DNA of 64,000 bases from Acetivibrio ethanolgignens (GCF_001461035.1 NZ_LNAM01000208.1:1-64000), one strand, 5' to 3'. Shown: positions 43,180 to 52,958, counted from the stretch's first letter. Numbers and translations are program-made. The notes: generated from the sequence alone by a model not told the origin.

Positions 43180-45801
43180 CTATTTACTCTTCTTAGCAGG
43201 AACATTTCCCTTTCCATAGTAAGCAATCAGATAAAGCTCTTCTAATTCAGATACTAATGGAAGTCTTGGGTTAGCAGTAGTGCACTGATCGCCGAAGGCT
43301 AAGTCTGCTAAAGGTCCTACCTTGGATAAGAATTCCTTTTCGTCAATGCCGTATTCCTTTAAGGTAACAGGAATTTCAAGGTATTCATTTAATTCCTCAA
43401 CCTTAGAAGCCAGCATTTCTACAGCGTCATCGTTGTTCTTTGGCTTGAAGCCGAGCTTCTTCATCAGATCGAAAATCTTATCACCTACGATATAGCTTTC
43501 ATATTTTGGCCAGGAGGTGAACTTGGTCAGGTTAGCAACACCGTTGTAACGGATAACGTGAGGAAGCAGGATAGCATTAGCACAGCCATGTGGAATATGG
43601 AATTCACCGCCCAGCTTATGAGCGAGAGAGTGGTTGATTCCAAGGAAGGCATTGGTAAATGCCATACCGGCGATGGTGGAAGCATTGTGCATCTTCTCAC
43701 GGGCTAAAGGATTCTTTGCACCTTCGGTAAAGGAAGGCTTTAAATAATCAAATACCATTTCAATGGCGTGGATAGCTAATGCATCGGTGTAATCAGAAGC
43801 CAGAATAGAAATATAGGCCTCAATAGCGTGGGTCAGAACGTCCATACCAGTCCATGCAGTAGATTTTTTCGGAACACTCATTACAAAATCAGGGTCAATG
43901 ATAGCTACATCCGGTGTCAGCTCATAGTCAGCCAGAGGATATTTCTTGTTTTCTTTCTTATCGGAAATAACGGCAAAGGATGTAACCTCAGAACCGGTTC
44001 CAGAGGTAGTAGGAATGGCAACCAGCTGAGCCTTCTTTCCTAACTGAGGGAACTTGTAAGCACGCTTACGGATATCCAAGAACTTTAAGGACATGTTCTT
44101 AAAGTCTGCGTCCGGATTCTCGTAGAACAGCCACATACCCTTAGCAGCGTCGATTGCAGAGCCACCGCCCAGTGCAATGATAACATCCGGCTGGAACTGG
44201 TTCATAGAGTCAACACCCTTCATGATGGTATCTAAGGATGGATCCGGCTCAACCTGGTCAAAGATTTCGCAGTGTACATATTCCTCACGGTTTCTTAATT
44301 GATATAAAATCTTATTTACATAGCCTAACTGGGTCATAGCAGGGTCTGTTACAATAAATGCCTTAGAAATGTTTGGCATCTTTGTCAGATAAGCGATAGA
44401 GCCTGCTTCAAAATAAATCTTGCTTGGAACCTTGAACCACTGCATATTAACTCTCCTTTTTGCAACACGCTTGATGTTTACCAGGTCAACGGCAGATACG
44501 TTGTGAGTAGTAGAGTTTCCACCGTAGGAGCCACAGCCTAAGGTAAGGGATGGCATATTAGAGTTGTAAAGGTCTCCGATAGCACCATGGGTGGAAGGAG
44601 AGTTTACAAGAATACGTCCGGTCTTCATACGGCTGGAAAATTCATCGATAATGTTCTGCTCAGTGGAATGAAGAACAGAAGAGTGTCCCATACCGCCATT
44701 AGCAAGCATTTTTTCGCAAAGGCTCATACCTTCCTCTACATCAGCCGCCTTTAAGATAGCTAAAACAGGAGAAAGCTTTTCTTTGGAAAGTGGATAGTCA
44801 GGGCCTACGCCGTCGATTTCAGTACATAATACCTTGGTATCTGCAGGAATCTCAAAGCCAGCCAGATTTGCAATATAAGCAGGAGATTTTCCAACGATGG
44901 CAGGGTTTACAGATCCCTTTTCCAGATTGATAACCACCGGCTCCAGCTTTTTGATCTGCTCTTTGGTAGCAAAATAGCAGCCAGCTTTCTTCATCAGATC
45001 AATAACTTCTTTATATACAGGAGCTTCAATAATGGCTGCCTGCTCAGAAGCACAAATCATACCATTATCAAAGGATTTGGATAGTACAAGGTCGTTAACT
45101 GCTCTCTTTAAAACAGCGGACTTTTCAATAAAGCAAGGAACATTTCCAGGGCCTACGCCAAGGGCTGGTTTTCCACAGGAGTAAGCAGCCTTTACCATAC
45201 CAGGACCGCCAGTTGCTAAAATCATGGATACACCAGGGTGATTCATTAAAATATTCGTTGCGTCGATAGAAGGATATTCAATCCATTGGATACAGTTTTC
45301 AGGAGCACCTGCTGCAACGGCGGCATCTAACAGAATCTTTGCGGCTGTCTTAGAGCATTGCTGTGCATTTGGGTGGAAACCAAAAATGATTGGATTGCCT
45401 GTTTTGATACAGGAAATGCTTTTGAACATAGTAGTAGAGGTAGGGTTAGTTACCGGAGTAACACCTGCTACAACGCCAACAGGCTCTGCTACCAGCATAT
45501 AATCCTCTTCTTCATTGTCTTCGATAATGCCGACAGTTTTCTGATATTTGATGGAATGCCAGATATACTCGGTAGCAAAGATATTTTTTGTAATCTTATC
45601 CTCGTAAATACCGCGTCCGGTTTCTTCTACTGCCATTTTAGCAAGCTCCTGCTGTTTAGCAAGACCTGCAAGAACCATTTCGTGTACAATGTTATCGATG
45701 GTAGCCTGGTCTAATTTCTTTAATTCAGCTAAAGCCACCTTAGCCTTTGTAACGAGCTCGTCAACATGTTCCTGTGGGGTTGGTTGTTTTTTTTCAGCCA
45801 T
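43180..45801 (-). CDS. adhE: Bifunctional acetaldehyde-CoA/alcohol dehydrogenase
   Basis: A full-length 873-residue AdhE. The N-terminal CoA-acylating aldehyde dehydrogenase has the catalytic Cys in NGMICASEQ. The C-terminal iron-dependent alcohol dehydrogenase has GGGSAIDAAK and the metal ligands in AFLGINHSLAHKLGGEFHIPHG. It reduces acetyl-CoA to ethanol with two NADH and forms cytoplasmic spirosomes. AGGAGG precedes the ATG. A Rex-like repeat cluster in the leader suggests NADH/NAD+ control. Codon use is biased toward a highly expressed gene. Confidence 0.95.
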   Translation of the reverse strand: MAEKKQPTPQEHVDELVTKAKVALAELKKLDQATIDNIVHEMVLAGLAKQQELAKMAVEETGRGIYEDKITKNIFATEYIWHSIKYQKTVGIIEDNEEEDYMLVAEPVGVVAGVTPVTNPTSTTMFKSISCIKTGNPIIFGFHPNAQQCSKTAAKILLDAAVAAGAPENCIQWIEYPSIDATNILMNHPGVSMILATGGPGMVKAAYSCGKPALGVGPGNVPCFIEKSAVLKRAVNDLVLSKSFDNGMICASEQAAIIEAPVYKEVIDLMKKAGCYFATKEQIKKLEPVVINLEKGSVNPAIVGKSPAYIANLAGFEIPADTKVLCTEIDGVGPDYPLSKEKLSPVLAILKAADVEEGMSLCEKMLANGGMGHSSVLHSTEQNIIDEFSSRMKTGRILVNSPSTHGAIGDLYNSNMPSLTLGCGSYGGNSTTHNVSAVDLVNIKRVAKRRVNMQWFKVPSKIYFEAGSIAYLTKMPNISKAFIVTDPAMTQLGYVNKILYQLRNREEYVHCEIFDQVEPDPSLDTIMKGVDSMNQFQPDVIIALGGGSAIDAAKGMWLFYENPDADFKNMSLKFLDIRKRAYKFPQLGKKAQLVAIPTTSGTGSEVTSFAVISDKKENKKYPLADYELTPDVAIIDPDFVMSVPKKSTAWTGMDVLTHAIEAYISILASDYTDALAIHAIEMVFDYLKPSFTEGAKNPLAREKMHNASTIAGMAFTNAFLGINHSLAHKLGGEFHIPHGCANAILLPHVIRYNGVANLTKFTSWPKYESYIVGDKIFDLMKKLGFKPKNNDDAVEMLASKVEELNEYLEIPVTLKEYGIDEKEFLSKVGPLADLAFGDQCTTANPRLPLVSELEELYLIAYYGKGNVPAKKSK

Positions 45802-45828
45802 AATCGTATCCTCCTAAAAAATATAAAT

Positions 45829-45863
45829 GTTAAAACATTAACAAACATTGTTAAAAAAATAAC
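45829..45863 (-). promoter_or_regulatory. Rex-like operator cluster in the adhE leader
   Basis: Three nested inverted repeats of the GTTAA/TTAAC type: GTTAA-AACA-TTAAC, TTAACAA-ACA-TTGTTAA (perfect 7-3-7) and TTGTTA-N6-TAAC. Clostridial Rex sites resemble TTGTTAA-N4-TTAACAA, and adhE is a standard Rex target. The cluster lies between promoter and gene. The spacing differs from the canonical site, so the regulator is inferred. Confidence 0.5.
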
Positions 45864-45873
45864 TCACTTATAT

Positions 45874-45902
45874 AATATAACATTCACTTTCTATTTTGTA
45901 AA
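45874..45902 (-). promoter_or_regulatory. adhE promoter
   Basis: On the minus strand, TTTACA (45902-45897), a 17-bp spacer and TATATT (45879-45874). Confidence 0.6.
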
Positions 45903-45962
45903 GGAGAAAATTTACAGAATAATGGCATATTTGTTGTAAAAAATGCACAAAAGAATTTTTCG

Positions 45963-45991
45963 TTGATTTCTGTCGAGTTTGCTGATAAAAT
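45963..45991 (+). promoter_or_regulatory. Promoter of the hydrogenase operon
   Basis: TTGATT at 45963-45968, a 17-bp spacer and TAAAAT at 45986-45991. Confidence 0.6.
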
Positions 45992-46027
45992 AAATAAGAA
46001 ATATGTGCCAAAGGAGGATAAACGAAT

Positions 46028-46267
46028 ATGGTTGTTACAATTTGTATCGGTAGTTCTTGTCACTTGAAGGGTTCAAGAAAAATCGTAGAAAGATTTAACG
46101 AACTGATTCGGGAGAACAGTGTAGAGGATAAGATAAGTTTAAATGGTTCTTTCTGCATTGGAGAATGTGTAAGGGGTGTTTGTGTTAAGGTGGATGGAGA
46201 ACTGCATTCGGTATCTCCGGAAACTGCAGACGAGTTTTTTGAGAAGGAAATTTTAGGAAGTCTGTAG
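46028..46267 (+). CDS. Thioredoxin-like [2Fe-2S] ferredoxin (HfsA/NuoE-like)
   Basis: A 79-residue protein with the cysteine spacing of thioredoxin-like 2Fe-2S domains: Cys 6, Cys 11, Cys 43 and Cys 47 (GECVRG), plus an extra Cys 52. It is the first gene of a four-gene operon matching the hfsABCD order of Thermoanaerobacterium (family knowledge). AGGAGG precedes ATG 46028. It probably passes electrons to one of the two hydrogenase-like proteins. Confidence 0.83.
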   Translation: MVVTICIGSSCHLKGSRKIVERFNELIRENSVEDKISLNGSFCIGECVRGVCVKVDGELHSVSPETADEFFEKEILGSL

Positions 46268-46289
46268 GATAGGGAAAGGAGTTTGCCTT

Positions 46290-48017
46290 ATGAATGTAAT
46301 TCGTTTTAAAGAGGCAAAATGTAAAAACTGCTATAAATGTGTTCGCGTTTGTGATGTAAAAGCAATTGCTGTTAAAAATGAACAAGCTCAGATTATGAAT
46401 GATCATTGTATTCTCTGTGGCCATTGTCTCGCAGCTTGTCCGCAGAATGCGAAATCCCTTGTTAGTGATATAGACCGGGTGAAGGATTTTTTAAAGAGCG
46501 GGCTTAAGACGGTAATATCCATAGCTCCGTCCTTCGCCGGAATTATGGATTATAAGAAGCCGGGACAGCTGGTTGCAGCTTTAAAACGCCTGGGGTTTTA
46601 CCAGGTTCGGGAGACAGCAGAAGGAGCTGCTTATGTTACGGCAGAGTATATTAAGCTATTAGAAGAGGGTAGGATGGACAACGTTATTACAACCTGCTGC
46701 CCTAGTGTTAATGATTTGATGGAGATTTACTATCCTGAGCTCACCGACTCAATGGCACCAGTGGTTTCACCGATGGTAGCCCATGGGCGGCTTTTGAAAA
46801 AGGAGCTAGGAAGCGACATCCGTGTTGTATTTTTAGGACCTTGTATTGCAAAGAAGCGAGAAGCTGAAAATGACCTGCGTGTGCAGGGGGCTGTCGATGC
46901 AGTGCTTAATTTTGCTGAGCTGGAAAAGTGGCTGGCTGAGGAGGGTATTGATTTAAAGACTTTAGATGAGCTGCCTTTTGACAATAAGAATCCGGAAATC
47001 AATCGTCTGTATCCGGTAAATACGGGTGTTATTAATGCTGTTTTAGCATCCCGGGTGAAGGAAAAGGGGTATCAGAAGCTGGCTGTGGATGGTGTCAGAA
47101 ATTGTATGGATTTTCTGGAAAGTATGAAAAAAGGCGAGATACATAATGTCTTTGTAGAAATGAATACCTGTGTCGGTGGCTGCATTAATGGTCCGGCAGT
47201 AGAACGTAAGGAGGAAAAGACCTCTTATTTTAAACGGAAGCTGGACATGGAGGCTGGAATTGAGAAAATACCAGCAGAAATTGTACCGTTGGAGGAGACT
47301 GGTATTAATTTAAGTAAGATCTTTGTAAACCGTTCCTTCCATGATGAGCTGCCAAGCGAAGAGAAAATTCGTGAAACCCTGGCTAAGATTGGTAAAACGG
47401 ATAAGTCCCATGAGCTTAATTGTGGCGCCTGTGGGTATCCGACTTGTCGGGATAAGGCGATTGCTGTCTGTCAGGGCAAGGCAGAGCTTACCATGTGTAT
47501 TCCGTATATGCATGAAAAGGCTCAGTCCATGGCTAATATTGTGTTAGACACGACACCAAATATTATTATTGTCGTTGATTCAGATATGAAGATATTGGAA
47601 TTTTCCAGAGGAGCCGAGATGGTGTTTGGAAAATCCAAACAGGAAGCGATAGGCATGTATCTGTTTGAGTTTATTGATCACAGAGATTTTGATGAGGTGT
47701 TAAACAGCCAGTCAAAGCTCGTAGCGAAAAGAGTATCTTATCAGGAGTATGATATTACAACATTGCAGACCATTGTCTATGTTAAGGAAATCAATGGTGT
47801 ATTAGGTGTATTCCAGGATATTTCCAATGAAGCGGAGAAGAATCGCCAGGCTTATAAGCTTAAGATGGATACGATTGAGATGGCACAGCGAGTTATTGAT
47901 AAGCAGATGATGGTAGCACAGGAAATTGCCGGTCTTTTGGGTGAAACGACAGCAGAAACTAAGGTGACCCTGACCAAGCTTAGGGACATGATTGTAAGTG
48001 ATGGAGAATTTAATTAA
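46290..48017 (+). CDS. PAS-linked sensory [FeFe]-hydrogenase (HydS/HfsB-like)
   Basis: A 575-residue protein. The N-terminus has two 4Fe-4S ferredoxin motifs (CKNCYKCVRVC, CILCGHCLAAC). The H-cluster domain has L1 TTCCP, L2 LGPCIAKKRE and L3 EMNTCVGGCING. It is followed by a CGACGYPTC...C Fes-type cluster (about residues 375-410) and a PAS domain (about 415-520). This is the layout of group C sensory hydrogenases, thought to sense H2 and signal. The SpoIIE-type phosphatase next door is the likely output partner. All H-cluster Cys are present. Confidence 0.9.
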   Translation: MNVIRFKEAKCKNCYKCVRVCDVKAIAVKNEQAQIMNDHCILCGHCLAACPQNAKSLVSDIDRVKDFLKSGLKTVISIAPSFAGIMDYKKPGQLVAALKRLGFYQVRETAEGAAYVTAEYIKLLEEGRMDNVITTCCPSVNDLMEIYYPELTDSMAPVVSPMVAHGRLLKKELGSDIRVVFLGPCIAKKREAENDLRVQGAVDAVLNFAELEKWLAEEGIDLKTLDELPFDNKNPEINRLYPVNTGVINAVLASRVKEKGYQKLAVDGVRNCMDFLESMKKGEIHNVFVEMNTCVGGCINGPAVERKEEKTSYFKRKLDMEAGIEKIPAEIVPLEETGINLSKIFVNRSFHDELPSEEKIRETLAKIGKTDKSHELNCGACGYPTCRDKAIAVCQGKAELTMCIPYMHEKAQSMANIVLDTTPNIIIVVDSDMKILEFSRGAEMVFGKSKQEAIGMYLFEFIDHRDFDEVLNSQSKLVAKRVSYQEYDITTLQTIVYVKEINGVLGVFQDISNEAEKNRQAYKLKMDTIEMAQRVIDKQMMVAQEIAGLLGETTAETKVTLTKLRDMIVSDGEFN

Positions 48018-48034
48018 GGCAGGGAGGAATTTGT

Positions 48035-49207
48035 ATGAATCTTAAAGTAGAAGCCTCTTATAAAAGTCTTAATAAACATCATGAGGAGCTGTGTGGTGAT
48101 AAGGTAGAGATTCTGGAAACCAGGGATTCCTATATTATGATACTTGCAGATGGTATGGGAAGTGGTGTAAAGGCTAACATCCTTTCAACATTAACTTCTA
48201 AAATTCTGGGCACTATGCTGTTAAATGGTGCGACACTGGATCAGTGTGTAGAAACGATTGTAAAGACGCTGCCTGTCTGCAGGGAGCGTCAGGTGGCTTA
48301 TTCTACCTTTAGTATCCTTCAGATTTACCGGAATGGGGAAGGTTATCTGGTAGAATTTGATAATCCTGCCTGCATTGCCATTCGTGACGGAAAGCTTTTA
48401 GAGATACCATTTAAGACCAGAATAATTGCAGAAAAGGAGATTAAGGAGTCCCGTTTTCTGGTACGCCTTGGGGACACCTTTGTTTTGATGAGTGATGGTG
48501 TTATCCATGCCGGAGTTGGCCAGATTCTTAATTTTGGCTGGTGCTGGGAAAATGTAGCGGATTATGCAGTTAAATCCGTATATAAGGCACCGACGGCTCT
48601 ACGACTTGCGAATACTATCAGTCAGGCCTGTGATGATTTATATATGAAAAATCCAGGAGATGATACTACCGTTGCTGTTGCAAAGGTTATGGAGTGGAAG
48701 CTGGTAACGATATTTACCGGACCACCAGCTTCCAAAAATGATGACCATAAGATTATGGAGCTTTTAATGGAATCAGAAGGGAAAAAGGTGGTCTGCGGTG
48801 GTACCAGTGCTAATATTGCTGCCCGGTATTTGAACAGAGAGGTGAGGACTACGCTGGAGTATGTAGATCCGGATATACCGCCGATTGGATACATTGACGG
48901 TATTGATTTGGTAACAGAAGGGGTAAGAACCCTAAGCAGGGCTTTGACCCTTTTGAAACGATACGAGAAGGAAGATTTGGACGAGGAATTTTTTAAGGAG
49001 CTGGACAAGCAAAACGGAGGCTCCATGGTAGCAAAAATGCTGATTGAAAGCTCTACGGATGTGGACTTTCTGGTGGGAAAAACGATTAATGTGGCTCACC
49101 AGAGCCCGGAGCTGCCTTTTGATATCAGTATACGAATGAATCTCATCGAACAGATGAAGGATGTACTGGTAAAATTGGGGAGAAAGGTTACACTGACCTA
49201 TTTTTAG
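48035..49207 (+). CDS. SpoIIE-type PP2C phosphatase (HfsC-like)
   Basis: A 390-residue protein. The N-terminal SpoIIE/PP2C domain shows ILADGMGSG with the metal-binding Asp, FVLMSDGV and a late GDDTTVAV block, followed by a C-terminal domain of unknown role (about residues 220-390). In the hfs-type operon this phosphatase lies between the sensory and catalytic hydrogenase genes, so it may convert the H2 signal into protein dephosphorylation (inference). GGAGG precedes the ATG. Confidence 0.85.
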   Translation: MNLKVEASYKSLNKHHEELCGDKVEILETRDSYIMILADGMGSGVKANILSTLTSKILGTMLLNGATLDQCVETIVKTLPVCRERQVAYSTFSILQIYRNGEGYLVEFDNPACIAIRDGKLLEIPFKTRIIAEKEIKESRFLVRLGDTFVLMSDGVIHAGVGQILNFGWCWENVADYAVKSVYKAPTALRLANTISQACDDLYMKNPGDDTTVAVAKVMEWKLVTIFTGPPASKNDDHKIMELLMESEGKKVVCGGTSANIAARYLNREVRTTLEYVDPDIPPIGYIDGIDLVTEGVRTLSRALTLLKRYEKEDLDEEFFKELDKQNGGSMVAKMLIESSTDVDFLVGKTINVAHQSPELPFDISIRMNLIEQMKDVLVKLGRKVTLTYF

Positions 49208-49225
49208 ACCGACAAGGAGGCTAAT

Positions 49226-50689
49226 ATGTTTAGAGAAGATTCTACCATTGGAAATGTAAAGCACGAGGTATTGAAGGCTGTGGCAAAGCTGGCCTTTGAA
49301 GGAAGGCTGAAAGAAAATATTGATAAAATCCCATATGATTTGATTCCGGGACCACAGGCGAACTTTAGATGCTGTATCTACAGAGAAAGAGAGATTATCC
49401 GTCAGAGAGTACGTCTGGCACAGGGGAAGGCTCCATCTGCAGATAAGGATAATAAAAATATTGTACAGGTAATTCCGGCAGCCTGTGAGGGATGCCCGAT
49501 TACCCGTTATATCGTAACCGATAACTGCCAGAAATGTATGGGAAAGAAATGTCAGCAGGCATGTAATTTCGGTGCGATTTCCATGGGGAGAGACAGAGCC
49601 TATATTGATCCGGCAAAGTGCAAGGAATGTGGTAAGTGCTCCCAGTCCTGCCCTTATAATGCGATTGCAGACCTGATGCGGCCATGTAAGAGAAGCTGTC
49701 CGGTAGATGCGATTTCGATGGATGAATATGGAATTGTAAAGATTGACGAAGAAAAATGTATCCATTGTGGTTCCTGTATCAAGGATTGTCCCTTTGGTGC
49801 CATTGCAGATCGGTCTTTCATGGTGGACGTTATTAACATGATTAACGCAGAAGGACTGGATGTATATGCTATGTTTGCACCGGCAGGTGAGGGTCAGTTT
49901 GGATCTGAGGCAACCATGGGAGCTATGAGGAAGGCTATTAGGGAGCTTGGCTTTACTGATATGTATGAGGTATCCTTAGGTGGAGATATGGTGGCTGAGA
50001 GTGAAGCAAAGGAATGGGCAGAGGGCTATAAAGAAGGAAAGAAGATGACAACTTCCTGTTGTCCTGCCTTTGTAAATATGATTAAGAAGCATTTCCCACA
50101 GCTTTTGGAGAATATGTCAACTACCGTTTCTCCAATGGCAGCAGTATCCCGTATGATTAAGGCGATGAATCCGAATGCGGTCACTGTATTTATCGGGCCA
50201 TGTATTGCAAAAAAGAGTGAAGTCATTGATTCTATCGGAACCGGAAATGCAGATTATGCTCTGACCTTTGAGGAGCTTAACTGTATGCTGGAGGCAAAGG
50301 GGGTTAATCCTGCTGATTATAGGGAAGAAGAGCTTCAGCAGGGAAGTATTTATGGGAAACGCTTCGGTAATGCCGGTGGTGTAACTAAGGCTGTAGTACA
50401 GGCACTGAATGAGCTGGGTGAATGCAGTGATGTCAAGGTGCGTCAGTGCAGCGGTGGTGCTGAATGCAAGAAGGCATTGATGTTCTTGAAGGTTGGAAAG
50501 CTTCCTGAGGACTTTATTGAAGGTATGGCCTGTGAAGGTGGCTGTGTCAACGGACCGGGAAGTGTGCGTCCGGAGCTTCTGGCGAAAAAGGACAGAGAAG
50601 CGCTTCTTGCTAAGGCAGATGACAGAGAGATTGTGCCTACGATTACTCCGTATTATGAGGAATATAAATTCTCCATGCACAGAAAGTAA
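49226..50689 (+). CDS. Monomeric [FeFe]-hydrogenase (HfsD-like)
   Basis: A 487-residue hydrogenase. The N-terminal region has several 4Fe-4S motifs (CQKCMGKKCQQAC, CKECGKCSQSC, CIHCGSCIKDC). The H-cluster domain has L1 TSCCPAF, L2 IGPCIAKKSE and L3 EGMACEGGCVNGP. It catalyses proton reduction with ferredoxin-type electrons. The H-cluster needs HydEFG maturases, which are not in this window. Last gene of the hfs-like operon, 18 bp after the phosphatase. Confidence 0.92.
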   Translation: MFREDSTIGNVKHEVLKAVAKLAFEGRLKENIDKIPYDLIPGPQANFRCCIYREREIIRQRVRLAQGKAPSADKDNKNIVQVIPAACEGCPITRYIVTDNCQKCMGKKCQQACNFGAISMGRDRAYIDPAKCKECGKCSQSCPYNAIADLMRPCKRSCPVDAISMDEYGIVKIDEEKCIHCGSCIKDCPFGAIADRSFMVDVINMINAEGLDVYAMFAPAGEGQFGSEATMGAMRKAIRELGFTDMYEVSLGGDMVAESEAKEWAEGYKEGKKMTTSCCPAFVNMIKKHFPQLLENMSTTVSPMAAVSRMIKAMNPNAVTVFIGPCIAKKSEVIDSIGTGNADYALTFEELNCMLEAKGVNPADYREEELQQGSIYGKRFGNAGGVTKAVVQALNELGECSDVKVRQCSGGAECKKALMFLKVGKLPEDFIEGMACEGGCVNGPGSVRPELLAKKDREALLAKADDREIVPTITPYYEEYKFSMHRK

Positions 50690-50702
50690 GGAGGAATTGC
50701 AG

Positions 50703-51884
50703 ATGAAAAAAATCCTGAGTGCGGGGCTGTTTATGGTATTATGTGTATTTGCCTTAACCAGCTGCCGCAGCAGTGCAGAGTTTAAATCAGTTAAAGCACC
50801 GGAGGAAAGTCTGCAGCCGATAGAAACGGCGGTTGTGGAAAAGACAGAGAAAGCCATTCCAAAGGAAAAACTAAAAATTGGAATAATCTATTCTACAGAT
50901 CCGGCGGAGGGATATGGATATAGCTTTACCCATGACTGGGGAATATGCAGAATGCAGGAAGAACTGGGACTTACTGATGCACAGATTATCAGGAAAAATA
51001 ATATCTGTGAAACGGATAAAATAGCTCTGAAGAAAGCCGTTGGAGAATGCATAAAAGAGGGTTGCAATATTATATTTGCGGCTAGCCAAGGCTATGAGAA
51101 GAATTTTGCCAAGCTGGCGGAGCAATATCCCGAGGTCTACTTTGCTCATGCAGGAGGTTCTATGAGCAATCAGGAAAATTTATCTCATTATTTTGGAAGA
51201 GAATATGAGGTGCAATATCTTTCTGGGATTGCAGCAGGACTGAAGACTAAAACAGGAAGGATAGGTTATATTGCAGGCTGGGGAAAGGAAAATCCACTTG
51301 TAACCAGTAGTGTTGATGCCTTTGCCATGGGAGTTTATTCTGTAAATGAGGATGTCAGAGTTTATGTTAAGACAATAGACTGCTGGTTTGATGCAGAAAA
51401 GGAAGAGAAAGCGGCAAGAAAACTGATAGAGAAAGGCTGTGATGTGATAGCACAGCATTGTGGAACTCCGGCCGCTATGCTGGCAGTGGAAGCGGTCGGA
51501 GCTTTTGGAATTGGTTGCAATTCAGATATGAGTATGGATGCACCGAATGCCGTTTTGGTTTCTACTATGTGGGATTGGAGTGTATATTACATTCAGACAG
51601 TGCAGAGTATTCTTAATGGTACCTGGGAAAATACGGATTATCTAGGTGGTATGAAGGAAGGCATTGTCCGGCTGTCTGGTTTGGCCTCCTTTAATGCTCC
51701 GGAAGCAGCGGCAGAGATTGAACAGGTACAGGCAAAGCTATTTTCGGGAGAATTTCAGATATTTTCCGATGAGATAGAGACAAATGAAGGTACTATTATC
51801 GGAGAAAAGGGGAAAGCTTTTGATGCAAAGGATATTATTGGGAAGACAAACTGGTATTTCAAAAATGTAATAGATGAACAGTAG
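50703..51884 (+). CDS. BMP-family solute-binding lipoprotein
   Basis: A 393-residue lipoprotein (lipobox LTSC, Cys 21) of the basic membrane protein/Med family, which binds nucleosides and related ligands: KIGIIYSTDPAEGYGYSFTHDWG, FAASQGYEKNFAKLAEQYPEVYF and GIGCNSDMS blocks. ATG 50703 is 13 bp after the hydrogenase stop with GGAGG between, so it may be co-transcribed. No cognate permease or ATPase is nearby, so it may be a receptor and not a transporter part (inference). Confidence 0.85.
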   Translation: MKKILSAGLFMVLCVFALTSCRSSAEFKSVKAPEESLQPIETAVVEKTEKAIPKEKLKIGIIYSTDPAEGYGYSFTHDWGICRMQEELGLTDAQIIRKNNICETDKIALKKAVGECIKEGCNIIFAASQGYEKNFAKLAEQYPEVYFAHAGGSMSNQENLSHYFGREYEVQYLSGIAAGLKTKTGRIGYIAGWGKENPLVTSSVDAFAMGVYSVNEDVRVYVKTIDCWFDAEKEEKAARKLIEKGCDVIAQHCGTPAAMLAVEAVGAFGIGCNSDMSMDAPNAVLVSTMWDWSVYYIQTVQSILNGTWENTDYLGGMKEGIVRLSGLASFNAPEAAAEIEQVQAKLFSGEFQIFSDEIETNEGTIIGEKGKAFDAKDIIGKTNWYFKNVIDEQ

Positions 51885-51901
51885 AAAAGAGGAAATGTAA
51901 A

Positions 51902-52837
51902 ATGATGTATTTATGGCTGATAGTAGGCTTTGTGCTTTTAATTAAGGGAGCTGATTTTTTTGTGGAAGGAAGCTCTGGTATTGCGAAAAATTTAAAGGTA
52001 CCTACTATGATTATTGGTCTTACCATTGTGGCAATGGGAACAAGTGCACCAGAACTGGCGGTAAGTACAACAGCAGCATTGAAGGAAAGTAATGCAATTG
52101 CCGTTAGTAATGTCATTGGTTCTAATATTTTTAATTTGATTGTAGTATGCGGAGTATGTGCCGCACTTTCTCCGCTGCATATAAAGGTGAAGACCTTAAA
52201 GGAAGAATTCCCTATTTCAATTCTAGCAGAGGCTCTGCTTTTGATTTTTGCCTATACGGGAACTATTTTAGGAAGAACAGAGGGCATTGCGTTTATTCTT
52301 TTATTTGCATTGTTTATGGTCTGGATGGTAAAATCTGCATTAAATGCCAGAAAAAATGGCGAGGTAATAGAAGAAGAGGAAATCAAATCCCTTCCTATGT
52401 GGAAATGTGTTGTTTATATCCTGGGAGGTATTGCAGCGATTGTTTGGGGTGGCGATATAGTCGTAGACAGTGCTTCTGATATTGCAGCAGCCTTTGGGTT
52501 AAGCCAGACTTTGATTGGGCTTACTATTGTAGCGGTTGGAACTTCTCTTCCGGAGCTGGTGACCTCTGTGGTAGCAGCAGGAAAGGGAGAAAATGATATG
52601 GCTTTGGGTAATGTTATTGGCTCTAATATTTTTAATGTACTTTTGATTTTAGGCATTTCTTCTACAATTACCCCAATCAGTATTGGCATGGAAAGTATCT
52701 ATGATTTAGTTCTTCTTACGGTTATGAGTCTATTGGTATATTTTTTCTGTATCAGCAAAAAGCGTTTGAATCGGACAGAGGGTGTCATTATGATAATAGT
52801 ATATATTGTGTATATGTACTATATTTGCACTAGATAA
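51902..52837 (+). CDS. Calcium/sodium antiporter (YrbG-type CaCA exchanger)
   Basis: A 311-residue exchanger with two inverted alpha-repeats: GTSAPELAVS...SNVIGSNIFNL in the first half and GTSLPELVTS...GNVIGSNIFNVL in the second, with about ten TM helices. It exports Ca2+ in exchange for Na+. GAGG-like bases precede ATG 51902, 17 bp after the BMP gene. Confidence 0.9.
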   Translation: MMYLWLIVGFVLLIKGADFFVEGSSGIAKNLKVPTMIIGLTIVAMGTSAPELAVSTTAALKESNAIAVSNVIGSNIFNLIVVCGVCAALSPLHIKVKTLKEEFPISILAEALLLIFAYTGTILGRTEGIAFILLFALFMVWMVKSALNARKNGEVIEEEEIKSLPMWKCVVYILGGIAAIVWGGDIVVDSASDIAAAFGLSQTLIGLTIVAVGTSLPELVTSVVAAGKGENDMALGNVIGSNIFNVLLILGISSTITPISIGMESIYDLVLLTVMSLLVYFFCISKKRLNRTEGVIMIIVYIVYMYYICTR

Positions 52838-52958
52838 GAGGAATCATTATACATTTTTTACAAGGTGTCTTTATAGAGAAGACAAATGAAAGGAAACAGG
52901 ATATCATTATGACAATGTTGGAGCAAATGAAGATATTTGTATTTTTGTTTGCTCCTTA

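Noticed and set aside
43037-43219. 60-residue plus-strand frame
   Set aside because: No ribosome site; it crosses the structured 126-bp repeat and runs into adhE on the other strand.
48932-49765. 277-residue minus-strand frame
   Set aside because: It covers the end of the SpoIIE-type phosphatase and the start of the hydrogenase gene, both strongly supported on the plus strand.
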